From Glomus cerebriforme (Eukaryota; Glomeromycota; Glomeromycetes; Glomerales; Glomeraceae), in the NCBI GenBank assembly GCA_003550305.1, contig QKYT01000241.1, positions 53,286-74,400 of the forward strand: a stretch of 21,115 nucleotides of DNA. Direction: 5' to 3'. The stretch's first letter is position 1, and each line of letters starts with the position of its first letter. The position numbers and the translations under genes are program-made. The notes beneath the pieces were generated by a model that searched no databases, had not been told where the DNA came from, and was given only the letters and a program-made list of their open reading frames with translations. Positions 1 to 10,588 of this stretch are shown piece after piece.

Positions 1-395
1 ATTAATAAAAGTATTTCAAATATAATACTTCGTTTTAAAAATTAAAATTTTTCTTATTTTCTATTTCAACACTATATACAAACTTTAAATTTATAATAAT
101 AATACACAGTTGCTATTCTTAATCTTCTTTATGTGGCAGTTGAGTATAAATTTTAAATTAATAAATATATAATACTCATTTCGATTGTTTATACAGCTAA
201 GTATAGTATACTATAAAAACCATACTCAATAGCGATTACAGCACCATACAATACTTATTTGGTTAACCCGACACCACTCCTTTTCGTCTTACCGCAATAC
301 ATACAGCGTCAACCATACACTACATGTTTGTCTACAGGCCCTTTAAATGAAATTGCAAGACATGAAGCGGTAAAATAATTATTATTCTTTTGTAA

Positions 396-1048
396 TGGAC
401 ACCTTCTTCTGAAACTTCTGATCCACCATTTAGTAAATCAGTTAATCAATGGTCGTCATCAGAAATTAGAATGCTTACTGAACAAGTAGGAAACAGCAAC
501 AAGCTTTACAACAAGTAAAAGATCCAAGAGAGAAAGGACGAATGAATAATAAAATCATTTTTATTATTCAAAGTTCTGATATGGCAAGTTTAGCTTTAAA
601 AAAACGTACAAAAGCATCAATTTAGCAAAAATATATTCACTTTTTCAGAAATATAATGTTATAAAAGATAGAATTGCAAGCACAGGTTGAAGAAGCTGCC
701 CAAAATGACTGGGAGTATTTTAATGATATGGATAAATATTTGAGAGAAGATCCAAGTATCACTGCGTGATTAAATTAGAGGAATTGAACACAAAGAACAA
801 GATACTATTGAAAATCAAGAAGAGGAGCTAAATTTTAATTAATTAATTTTATTATTAGTATTTACTTAGCTAAATTATTTTTTATAATTATAGAACAAGA
901 TTAAAAGACAAAAAGAGAAGAAAATGCAAATATAAATGAAATTCGGGTTTTTATTAAAGAACAAACTGAAACTATTACTGAAATTATGAAAGATTGAACA
1001 ACGTCTGTCACCGCAATTTATAATAAAAACATTGCTCGAATTATTTAG
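396..1048 (+). pseudogene. Broken trihelix/Myb-SANT-like DNA-binding gene
   Basis: Plus-strand reading frames carry a recognisable trihelix/Myb-SANT-like segment: a tryptophan start (WSSSEIRMLTEQVG, about 450-494), then a run with the motif KDPREKGR (about 517-540), then SSDMASLALKKRTKASI, then NDWEYFNDMDKYLREDPSI (about 702-765). The tail (REENANINEIRVFIKEQ and onward) ends at TAG 1046-1048. The gene is dead as read: a frameshift falls just after the VG of the first motif (about 490), and in-frame stops lie near 625, 660, 766 and 995. Proteins of this type are nuclear DNA-binding factors, or derive from transposon-linked factors, and are abundant in Rhizophagus-like genomes. Family assignment rests on motif resemblance. 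The 5' end is not resolved. Confidence 0.6.
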
Positions 1049-1377
1049 AATTAAAAATTTTATTCAAATGATTAAATAAATTTTAAAAATAATTTCATGA
1101 TTTCAATTAATTTTCAAATAAAACAATTATACTCATTCATTTTTTTCTTTACATAAATTAATTTAAAAAAAGCATTTAAAGAGAATGGTTTACATACTGT
1201 ATATAATCAGTATTAAACAAAAAAATCATTATATATTATATATGGTTAGTAATACACATAATTTTTGTGAAGAATTAAATCCGTGAATTCGTTGTATATT
1301 GATGGCTATTATTGTTAAAATTTAGCGAACCAACCATATTGTATTTGCAATTTACCTTTACTATATGTTCTGAGTTC
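1049..1377. other. AT-rich spacer downstream of the kinase locus
   Basis: This stretch lies between the 3' end of the trihelix remnant and the stop codon of the minus-strand kinase locus. It is AT-rich with no convincing coding frame, RNA gene or repeat. It would carry the 3' UTR of the kinase gene. Confidence 0.5.
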
Positions 1378-4300
1378 TCAATTAATGATTTCACAGTCTA
1401 AATATTCAAAATTTATATTTTGGAATATAGAATCAAATAATCGAGATGTATAGATAGCTTGCGGATGTTGTTTAATTTTCCTAAACGTAGAAAGATGTAA
1501 CTTTCTGTAATCTTCAGCTTCTTTAAATTGTTTTTTAATCTCATTTTTAAATGTTTCATCATCATCCTTTGTATAAGAAGTATATAATTTATAAAATAAT
1601 TCAATTATTTCATGTATTTCAATAGCATTTGGCCTATTATCTGGATTTGAATCTAAACACCTTTTCATTAAGTCAATATAACATTTCGGTGCTTCTGGTT
1701 CATTTATGTTAGGTCTAATTCCATTGAATATATCTAATGCTAAAAGTTTATCGTGAGCACGATTAGCAAAAGGCTGTCTTCCAGTTGCTGTAAAATACAT
1801 AATCATACCAAAACTATATATATCTGCTGCTTGAGTATAAGGATTTCCTCTTAACACTTCAGGTGCCATATAGGACATAACTCCACTAATATTTGTTTCG
1901 CTCATATTATTCACCTTTCCACATAATCCTATATCTGAAATAAATAATGATTTTTTATTAAAGATATTCAAACCTTTTGTTAAAAATAATATATTTCCTG
2001 TATGAAAATCACAATGAATTATTTGTTTTTGATGAATTCCTTTAAGACCTCTAATAATATTTAATAATGTTTGTATCTTATTTTTCCAATTAAAATCTTT
2101 AAAATTTTTATTTATCCAATCGTTAAAATTTCCACCTTCTGCATATTCGAGAACAATAATATAATCTTTTGTATCTGGGTTCTGAGATATTCCATATACA
2201 TTAAAAATATCATTCATTCTGGTAATTGAATATGTTTTAACCTAATTTTAAAAAGATAATATTAAAAATTAAAAATTTAATATTTTAAGTTTATAGATAA
2301 ATTCATACCTCATTTAGAAATTCGTCAGTCATATTTTGTGAATCATTTAAACATTTTAAAGCAACTTTTTTATCTAAAGTTCTTGTGTATCTTTTACTAT
2401 TAATATTATATTTCAATGGGCCATCCTTCCATATTGCTGAATATACTGTAGCGAAACCACCTTTGCCTATTTTCTTAATGCAAATAAATTGATTATATGG
2501 TATCCATTCAAATATTATATTGCGGTGAGAATTAATTTTTGATTGCATTTCTTTAATTAAGTCATCAATTTTCTCATTTTTACTGGTCCAGTTTGAAAGA
2601 TTTAAATCATTACTCAAATTAAAATTTTTACTCAAATTTAGCCGTTTACTTATACTATATTGTTTACTTAAACTATCTTGCTTATTATATTTTTGTAAAT
2701 AAAAGTTAGGTTTATCACAGTTAACTGTTAAATAATTACGAAATTTTAAAAATGTTAGTTTGTTTGAAATAATAAGATTAATTTTAATTTTAACGTAACT
2801 AATTACCTTTTGAAAGAATAACTTGAATATCGTCATCCATATCGGTTTGTTTAATGAAATTTTGGTGAATATCATCAAACTTAATAATTTCTTTATCATT
2901 TGAATTTTCTTTAGTTAAAGTATATTCAAATAAATCAAAACATTTCTCTTTTCCGTAATCAATCTTTAAACTTTTAAAATCTGAATATAAAATACAAATA
3001 TGTAAATCTAAATCAACAGTCATTTCAAGAGCGCTTGATTCATTATTGATTATCTGAAAATTAATAGTATTATATGCCCAGTCAACTAATTTAATAATAT
3101 TTCTAGGTTCATAATTTGTTGATGGATAACATGCATTAATAAGAATAGTATATCCTTGAGATAAAGGAACAGGAGTTTTAACATTATAAATTTGTTTATC
3201 AGGTTGCAAAGTAACAGATTTTTTAATACAATCTATTTGAAATTCTCGATTACTTGGACTAAAAACTAATAATTCTGTTGGATTTCCTGTGATAATCCAC
3301 CAAATATAACATTCTGTTATAATAACATTTGTTTCTACTAATTTGTTTATCGTTGCAGAAAATCCATTAAAATCATATAATCCAAATGTAACAAAAAAAT
3401 CATCCAATTTTAAATTATCCTTCGAAATAATTAATCCAAATACTTCATAATTTTCATCTTCCAATGATGGTTCTATATCTATTCTCTTATAATGTTTAAC
3501 ATTATTATTATTTAAATCTTTCAAATCATTAATCCCGGTCATTATGATTTTTTGATTACCATTATTATTTAATATCATGTCAATTTTTCTCCTTTGTTCC
3601 AACTTAAGAATATCATACAAAGAAATTATTTCATCCAATTCGATAATTTCTAATTCATCATTTGTATTTTGGATCCAATTATATAGATTTTCTTCTTCAA
3701 CAACATCTCCTTTTTGTGTTAAGAGATATGAAATATTTAAAATCTTCAAATATGATGATAGAGATCCCGATATTGGTAATTTTAAATTGACTTTTTCGAA
3801 ATCACCAAAAAAAATAGTAGTTCCAGTATTTTTAAGAGATTTGCCCAAGATAATTTTTAATGGAAATAAATGACCATATTCGTTGAATACTTCTTGTAAA
3901 GCATTAAATGGTTTCATACTACTAAGTGCTTTTTTTATAGAATTATTAAATTCTTCTGAAGGTTTTATATAATCTCTACTTATTATGATTTCGTAACTCT
4001 CACATTTAACTACTAAATGAATACTATCTTTATCACTAAGATGATCATCTGCCTTAATAAATGGAAAAGATTTAATATATTTATTTGAAAAAATATTATT
4101 TAATATTAAATTATATTCTAGTTTTGTTATTGGATTCATCATTTCAACATAAGATTTATTACATAAATTTACTTTAGGAGCTTTAATAAAATTAATGGCA
4201 ACTTTCTTACTATTTTCTATTACATACGATTTATCGATTGTAAGACCTTTAAGAAGATGAAAATCATTAATCCATTTTATCAAATCAAAATAATTAATTT

Positions 4301-7300
4301 TTATGTTTATAAGATTATCAACTTGATTCAAATCATTTGTTGCAACATCTGTTTCATCTTCATGCATAATCCACTCTTCCAACCTTAATTTCTCTTTATA
4401 ATTAGCAACTCCCGGTTGTTTTTCTATTGAAGTTTCAAAATTATCATCATCTGAAAATGTGTGAAGACTAATATAAGAAATAATATCTAATACATTCTCT
4501 TGATATAAATTATTCATCCAATTAACTAATTCTTTAGGGGTTTTTATATTTTTTCCATTAGATGTTTCTATCCTTGGTAAAAAATGATAATCAAATAAAT
4601 CATTATTGAATGAGATTTCATCAATATTCTTGACCGAATTATACGCCAATATTAAAAAAAATTTAAAAGTGTTAATTTGGTTTGAAGGAGATAATGTAAA
4701 ATTTCTAATAAATAATTGTCCACCAGCTAAAAATTTATTCGCAAAAATATGACCATATAATTCATGAAATGTTTCTCTATCACCTATAAATTTTGAAACA
4801 GATTCCAATAAATTAGCCTTATAAGTAATTTCAGCAACTGGAAAATTAATACAAATATCCAATTGTTTTAAGGCATCATTAAAATGAATATTGTTATTAT
4901 TATTTAACGTGAGTAAGTTTGTACAAGAATCAGGGTCATTTATATGAGTATAAACAGTAGGTTCTCCTTTATATAAATTAATATCCAAATCACCATTGTC
5001 AACCAAAACAGCTTGTTTACTTGGTTGTATTTTATATCCATCCAAGAACAAACCATGATTTAACTTCCACTGTTGTATTATTTGTTTTTTGGTTTCTATT
5101 TTCACAGTAATTTAACACAGAAGTTAGCATTTATTATTTTTTAAAAATTTTTGAATTAATTTAAACTTACCAATTTCCTTTTCTTCAGATGCTAAAAGTG
5201 AATTATCTGATTTTTTATACCATTCCATAGCTTTTTCAGAATCCCTTTCTATACCGATACCATCTTCATAACAAACGGCAACATTATATTGAGCAATATT
5301 ATTATTCATATTAGCAGCTTTTAAATATAATTCAAAAGCCTTTGATTCATCAATAGAAGTTCCAATACCCTTTAAATAACAATAACCTAACATATTTATA
5401 CCATAAGAATATTCGCCTTTAGCACTTAAATGATAATAATTAAATGCTTTATCATAATCTACATTAACACAAATACCAAATTGATAAAAATTACCAATAC
5501 AGTATTGTGCGATTGCATGACCATTATCAGCTGCCTTCTGGTACCAATTCAAAGCTAATGATTTGTTCTTTTCAGTACCGATACCTTTTTCATAACAAAT
5601 TCCTAAAGCAAATTTTCCAACAATAGTATTATCTAGTTTAGCACTTTTTTCATAACATTTAAATGCTGATTTTTCATTAATTTCAATTCCAAATCCGAAT
5701 TGATAACAAATTCCTAAATAATATTGAGATATAGCATGCTGATTCTCATGTGATGCTTTATAAAAATAAACAAATGCTTTATCTATATTTAACGTTGTTC
5801 CAATTCCTGAAAAGTTTAAATATCCCAAAAAAAATGTGTAACTTGGATCTTTTTTATAATTATTATTATTATTTAACCATTCATAAATTTTTTCAAATTT
5901 GATATTATATAATGATAAATAATCATCAAGGATTGAATAGCGTTGATCACGAGGCTTTCCTTCATTAGTTATCTTTATGAATAAATCTATTAATCCTGAT
6001 ATGATACCATTAATTTTTGCTTTTTGATATAATTTATTTGCTCTTTTCTTATCAACACTCGTTCCAATTCCATTATCATAACAATAACCTAAGTTAAGTA
6101 TTCCATCTACATATCCTCCTTCAGCTGATTTTTTAAATAATTCAAAAGCTTTGTTGTAATTTTTATCGACAACTTCTCCATTTTTATACATAAAAGCAAG
6201 ATTACATTGAGTTATACTATGTCCTAAATCTGCAGCATTTTGATATAATGCAAATGCCTTTTGCTTATTAACACTAGTTCCAATTCCATAAAAATTAAAA
6301 TATCCAAGTAAGAAAATAGAATTTGAACTATTCTGATTATTTGAAAGCCAATCATATATTTCTAATAAATTTCTTCTGTGATTATCAATATAATCAAGAA
6401 TGCGTTGCTTTATTTTCTCTACTTCTTCTCCTCCATTTTTCTTCTCAAAAACATCGACAACTAATTCATCAATCATAATTCTTAAATCATTATCTAATAA
6501 AATTTTCCCCGTATTCACAATCTCCGCTGTATCAATATCGATATTATCAAAATTTTGTATCAGTTGAGATAATTCCCCATGAGATAATTCTCCAATTGAT
6601 CTTGATCCTCCATGATAAGATAAATTTTCTTGTCTTAATTTTAAAGCAACATCGACCATAGTTGGCCTATTATCTGGTTCAGTGTCCCAACACTCTAAAA
6701 AAAGTACAAGATTTAAAATTAAAATCTTGAAATAATAAATTAAATTCAAAAATTATAATTACCAGTATATATTTTTATATAACCTTCAGGTGTATCTAAA
6801 ATAGGCGCCTCTCTATGACCATTCATAATTTTTAGGGACAATTTAGTATCATATAAATTACCATAAAAAGGAGGTTGACCACTTGATATAACCCATAACA
6901 ATACACCAACGCTATAAACATCACTTTTCTCATTTAACGAGTATCGATCACCTTGAAATACTTTTGGGTCTATATAGGGAACTACACCAATAATTTCAGT
7001 AGATGATCTAGTTGATTCCTCTACAATCCTTTTTGATGTTCCAAAATCGGATAATTTAATTGAATTTTTATGAATCAAGATATTAGAGGGATGCTATTAC
7101 AAAATAGAATAAACAGATCTAATTAATATCGAATATTGTAAGATAATAATCTAAATTCCAAATTTATATCTATTACCAGGTCACAATGAACAATTCCTAC
7201 ATCATGCAAACATGATACAGCACAAGCCAACTGGTATGCCAAATTGTATTTATCATCCCAGGTAAGATCATCGAATCTTTCTTTCAAATATTGTTGGAGT

Positions 7301-7787
7301 GTTCCACTATCAGCATACTCTATTACCATGCAATAATCTAATTTTAAGGGAAATAATTTATTGATAATGTCAAATACAGTAATATGTAGTTTTTTTTTAC
7401 ACAATATTACTAAATTTTTTATACCTTTATTAATTTTTGAAATCCCATAAAAGCGAATAATATTGTCATGAAAATCAACCTCACGATGAATCTCAATCTA
7501 AATGTACATATTTAATTAGATATATAAAAGTTTAATATGAAAAAAAGCAAGATACATATGATATGTAATGTATTTTATATTACCTCATTAACAATTGCTT
7601 TTTCATTAGTATTGCTGGCCTCAGGAAAAGATTTTAAAACGAAATATTGATTCGAATTTTTCCAATTTGCACGATAAGTTTTCCCAAAAGAACCATAGCC
7701 AATTTTTTTAATATCATGAAAATCGCTATATTTGTAATAAATTATACGTTTATCAGTAATCGACTTTTCTAACCATTCAATCGACAT
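1378..7787 (-). CDS. Multidomain kinase: kinase, Sel1 repeats, MACPF-like region, second kinase (8 exons, about 1953 aa)
   Basis: Proposed exons, in coding order: 7787-7584, 7497-7425, 7337-7177, 7093-6763, 6694-5171, 5095-2807, 2724-2309, 2241-1378. They total 5862 nt, and every junction is GT..AG and keeps frame. Introns are 67-87 nt; the 5170-5096 intron has donor GTAAGT and a CTAAC branch-like site, and the 2806-2725 intron has ACTAAC before its acceptor. Order of parts: kinase 1 (about 24-290), Sel1-like repeats (about 381-756), region with two YGHxF motifs (about 765-1527), linker, kinase 2 (about 1609-1880). The start is the first ATG before the glycine loop. If the sixth intron is not used, the frame reads two further codons to TAG 2801-2799, giving about 1529 aa without kinase 2. 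Kinase-plus-Sel1 proteins are a large family in Rhizophagus and are thought to act in cytosolic signalling. The substrate is unknown. Confidence 0.65.
1600..2484 (-). other. Kinase domain 2
   Basis: Spans residues about 1609-1880 in exons 7 and 8. It begins after WIPYNQF with the glycine loop GKGGFATVYSAIW. The ATP lysine is K1651 in VALKCL. The exon junction reads LNE, then VKTYSITR, with phase 0 at GAG/GTT. The catalytic loop is HCDFHTGN (Asp1744), again Cys for Arg. DFG is changed to DIG (Asp1769 kept), and APE is intact in YMAPEVLRG. The last subdomain reads SNPDNRPNAIEIHEII. A tail of about 70 residues, including HPQAIYTSRL, follows to the TGA at 1378-1380. Metal-binding and catalytic aspartates are kept, so activity is plausible. 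Confidence 0.85.
2807..5095 (-). other. Large exon with MACPF-like signature, twice
   Basis: This single 2289-nt exon encodes residues about 765-1527. Near its start it reads LNHGLFLDGYKIQPSKQAV. At residues 878-890 (4757-4719) it has YGHIF, six residues, then GG, which fits the MACPF/perforin-type pattern Y-G-x2-[FY]-x6-G-G. A second copy, YGHLF, six residues, then GK, lies at 1171-1183 (3878-3840). Later parts look beta-rich: LYDFNGFSATI, ITECYIWWIITGNP and TPVPLSQGYTI. I recall very similar regions fused to kinases in Rhizophagus. Calling it MACPF-related is inference from a short pattern; no signal peptide or obvious membrane segment is seen. Confidence 0.5.
5195..6323 (-). other. Nine Sel1-like repeats
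   Basis: Within exon 5 (residues about 381-756) I count nine units of about 36 residues. They follow the Sel1 pattern of a leucine/alanine-rich first helix, then YxxGxG, then KAFxxYxKAA. Clear examples are LGYCYDNGIGTSVDK, LGICYEKGIGTEKNK and LGYCYLKGIGTSIDE. Units 3 and 4 are separated by a degenerate stretch of about 60 residues. Sel1 repeats fold as paired helices and scaffold protein complexes. Before them lies a charged linker of about 90 residues (from about 290) that follows kinase 1. Confidence 0.85.
6610..7718 (-). other. Kinase domain 1 (tyrosine-kinase-like)
   Basis: Spans residues about 24-290 across exons 1-5. The glycine loop is GYGSFGKTY (30-38), the ATP-anchoring lysine is K52 in FVLK, and the helix-C glutamate is in IHREVDFHDNII. 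The hinge region reads MVIEYADSGTL. The catalytic loop is HCDLHPSN, with catalytic Asp145 kept but the usual Arg before it replaced by Cys. DFG is intact at 162-164. The activation segment ends YIDPK rather than APE, and the final subdomain reads CWDTEPDNRP. All residues needed for phosphotransfer are present, so an active enzyme is plausible. HCD makes it a non-RD kinase, which usually means no need for activation-loop phosphorylation. Confidence 0.85.
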
Positions 7788-7830
7788 GATGATGAACTTG
7801 TGAAAGTTTTTGCGTAAACAAAGCCCTCTT

Positions 7831-7901
7831 TTATATATAAAAATATTTGTAATACATTTGTAACACCACGTGCTAACAAATCACAAATTTTACTCCACGT
7901 G
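7831..7901 (-). promoter_or_regulatory. Upstream elements of the kinase gene: TATA and two CACGTG boxes
   Basis: Read on the minus strand, TATATATAA (7839-7831) lies about 45 nt before the ATG at 7787. Two palindromic CACGTG boxes follow upstream, at 7867-7872 and 7896-7901, 29 bp apart. CACGTG is the classical binding site of bHLH factors. The placement fits a promoter, but the role is inferred. Confidence 0.4.
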
Positions 7902-8101
7902 ATCGGTGACATAAATGTTAGAGGACTATCCCTTTTCTTAAATATAATTGGCCGATAGTGTGGCACAGCTGCCACAGATTTTTGTGCAACATTTATCTTA
8001 GAAATTCTAAAATTTTATTTATTTTGTAAATTAATGGTTTATAAATTACAAATATATTTGATATCAACGTCAAATTTTGTAAAATTAAATAAAATATTGA
8101 A
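7902..8101. other. AT-rich upstream spacer
   Basis: No gene, repeat or RNA signal is apparent here. It lies between the CACGTG boxes of the kinase gene and the left arm of the foldback element. Confidence 0.4.
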
Positions 8102-8248
8102 AATTACTAAACATCGTCTGGGCGATCATCGCCTCTACCAGCATTAGGATAGCATTTTGGGTGGAATTACATTCGTATTCTTAATTCTGGCCCAAGTTCT
8201 ATCCTAATGCTGGTAAAGGCGATGATCGCTCAGGCGATGTTTAGCAAT
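8102..8248. repeat. Foldback element with 50-bp inverted arms
   Basis: The left arm 8102-8151 and right arm 8199-8248 are reverse complements at 46 of 50 positions, around a 47-nt loop. All four differences are transitions. Each arm carries a near-palindrome around GCGATCATCGCC. The arms are much more GC-rich than the flanks. It could be a MITE whose ends are the outer ATTRCTAAACATCG, or a hairpin RNA source. No obvious target-site duplication is seen. Confidence 0.8.
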
Positions 8249-9137
8249 ACCCTAAAATATTTATTAAAAATAAAAAATACTATCAAAGCAATCAAAAATT
8301 ATTAAATGTTAACAAAATATCTTTTTTTTTAAAAAAAAAAAAAAAAAAAAAGAAAAGAAAAGCAAAGTTAAAGAATAAAATTAAAAAAAAAAAAAACTTT
8401 CAAAACTTGCCAAAAAAAAAAAAAGGTTTCAAACCTCTAAGCAGAAATGTTAAAAGAAAAAGTTATAATCAAAAGAAAACTTACTACTAAGAAGCACAAA
8501 GCATTTCTACAGGAAAGAAAAATGCCCAGTAAAAAAAAAAAATAAAAAAAACGCGTTTGTAACAATAAAATGTTTTATTTAAAAAATAGAAATAATAAAA
8601 GTTAAAGAACAAAAAACTTTACCTTAATACCCATAATAAAAGAAAAAGAAAGAGCAATAGGAAAGGGAGCTGTAGAAAAGAGAGAATGTTTTAAATTTTG
8701 CAAAATTATAACAACGTAAACAAATAACTATAATAAGGCTGATGTTAATGTCACATTTAGTATTTAAACAATTTACCCTTATAAATACTCAAGAAAATAA
8801 CGATAGTGTTTATTTTTCGTTCACTAATTTTTATTCTTACTTTAGAAGCGTCTTATTAGACTTACTAGTTTCTTACAATTATCCTTTAAATTAAAAAGAT
8901 AAAACATGTAAAATACGGATACTTATAGAAGAACAAGTTGCTAAATATGTTGTAAATTATTAATATCTAGAATTTATGCTTACCAACCATGCGGAAAATA
9001 TTGCTGACTTCTACGGATATTATATTAAACTAAATTTATGTTGTTGCCAACAATTCTAATAATTTAATTTTTCGGTTTGTCAGAAATTTATTAAAATTAT
9101 TTTTATATAAATTATAAATAGGCGATTTCTATTTGTA
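8249..9137. other. A-rich low-complexity tract and spacer
   Basis: 8319-8660 is dominated by long runs of A broken by G and short purine words. The rest is AT-rich with no coding frame that I trust. The nearby minus-strand frame at 9080-9319 is an accident of the MITE sequence. A retroposed poly(A) origin for the A runs is possible but unsupported. Confidence 0.5.
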
Positions 9138-9482
9138 CACGGGGTGTCTGAACACGGGGTCATAATTCCGGCCGGAATTAAATGATCTGCAATGAAATTG
9201 CCTTTTTGGGAATTTCGTATAACCCAAACGAGAGAAATAAAATTGCCTTTTTTGGATCGTGTAACGTAGTACAATGCTCCAAAAAGGATACTCTGGCCGG
9301 CATTATGAAATCCGGCCAAAATTAGGAATGTGACGAATAATATGTGATGAATATGATTTCACACCTTGAAAAAATTCAAGTCCCTAGAATAAATAGAAAA
9401 AATGAAAACAGAAGGTGTGACACGGGGGATGATAAATTATCATATAGTAAAAATCACGTGACCCGTGTCCAGACACCCCGTG
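9138..9482. mobile_element. MITE, 345 bp, Tc1/mariner-type ends with TA duplication
   Basis: The left end CACGGGGTGTCTGAACACGG (from 9138) and the right end (9459-9482) are inverted copies, with one mismatch and one single-base gap over about 24 bp. Each end is flanked by TA (9136-9137 and 9483-9484), the duplication made by Tc1/mariner-type transposases. No transposase is encoded, so it would depend on an enzyme elsewhere. A TCACGTGA box (9454-9461) overlaps the inner edge of the right repeat. A second inverted pair is nested inside (9161-9173 with 9295-9307, 12 of 13 matches). Confidence 0.8.
9165..9180. repeat. Perfect 16-bp palindrome inside the MITE
   Basis: AATTCCGGCCGGAATT reads identically on both strands. 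It sits at the left arm of the nested 147-bp inverted structure (9161-9307), which may be a second element or the folded core of the MITE. Confidence 0.7.
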
Positions 9483-10427
9483 TAAACTTAGAAATTTTCT
9501 TATAAATAATACAACGTCAAAAATCAAATATTTAAAATTATTTCCTAATTAAAAATTAATCATTTCTTCCATTTAAATTGGGTTCCGTGAATTGAGATAT
9601 TTTGCTGCGATATCGATAATTCAAAATTGCGAGATTGCAAATTTGAGCTTACAGAATAGCAGTTGTAGGCTTAACAACGATATCAAAATTTCTGGAAATT
9701 TACAAGGTGCAAATGGATCTGTATCATTTTAAAATTTTTTGTTACGATTTTATTTACCAGCCTATAATTCAGTCAATTATCAATTTAAATAATCTTACTA
9801 TAATAAAAAAGATTCAACGTCTACTGAGAATTTTTTAATAATAAAATTTATACCTTTTTTATAATAATATAAATCCATGTTAAAGAAATTTATTGGAGAC
9901 GATTTAAAGACTTATAAATGACCAGCTATGTTTTATTCAAAATTTAACATGATCTTAATTATTAATTATTAATTATTGCATAATCGTATACACCTTGAAT
10001 ATAAAATATTATTTATAAAGGTAAAACAAGTAAAGACTTTAGTATTTCCATATCTCAAATTTTTAAGTCGAATAGGAAATATTAATTTTAATAAAATTAT
10101 TTATATTTAATAGTATGGATTTCATGCTAAAAGTATTGGACGCGTACTTAATAATTTTCAAAAAAAAAAAAAAAAAAAATTTTAATAAAATCAATCCAAA
10201 ATAAGCAAGCAAAAACTAGTTTTTGGCAGGATTTTGTAAGATTTATATTTATGACGTCCCGTAGAAGAATGATTTTCATTTTTAATAAATAAAAAAATAC
10301 TGTAAATAAAGATATAGAAAATAGAATTATTAAACCACCAAGGTAATAAAAGACTAAAATTAATTTAATAAGTAATAAACCGGAATTCTCAACTACTAAA
10401 AATGACTAAAAAAATTATTTTACAGTA
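9483..10427. other. Low-complexity AT-rich spacer
   Basis: Contains short tandem AATTATT words near 9957-9976 and a run of A at about 10160-10179. I see no gene, RNA gene or paired element. Confidence 0.5.
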
Positions 10428-10588
10428 AAAAGTAATGACTTAAATATTGCTTTAAGTGATATTCAAGATTATCTTTTTGATCAAAAGTAAATGCCAATTT
10501 TCTTGTTCCGCATTCTGTTGGAGTTCAATTCCAAGAACATTTTTATTCAAACAATTATCAAAATTACTACGACCATACAATGCAATAA
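10428..10588 (+). pseudogene. Short coding remnant, family unknown
   Basis: A plus-strand frame starting right after an acceptor-like TTTTACAG reads KSNDLNIALSDIQDYLFDQK and stops at 10488-10490. With a one-base shift it continues as VNANFLVPHSVGVQFQEHFY to TAA 10586-10588. The amino-acid mix looks protein-like and the base composition is richer than the flanks. I do not recognise the family. It may be a decayed exon. Confidence 0.3.

Noticed and set aside
1413..1604. Minus-strand 63-codon frame
   Set aside because: It lies wholly inside exon 8 of the kinase locus in another frame and has no domain features.
3577..3873. Plus-strand 98-codon frame
   Set aside because: Antisense shadow of the large exon, which has clear motifs on the other strand.
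7769..7975. Minus-strand 68-codon frame over the kinase start
   Set aside because: Overlaps the kinase promoter and start in another frame; no recognisable features and it would cover the TATA and CACGTG boxes.
9080..9319. Minus-strand 79-codon frame
   Set aside because: Runs through the MITE inverted repeats; open by chance in GC-richer repeat DNA.
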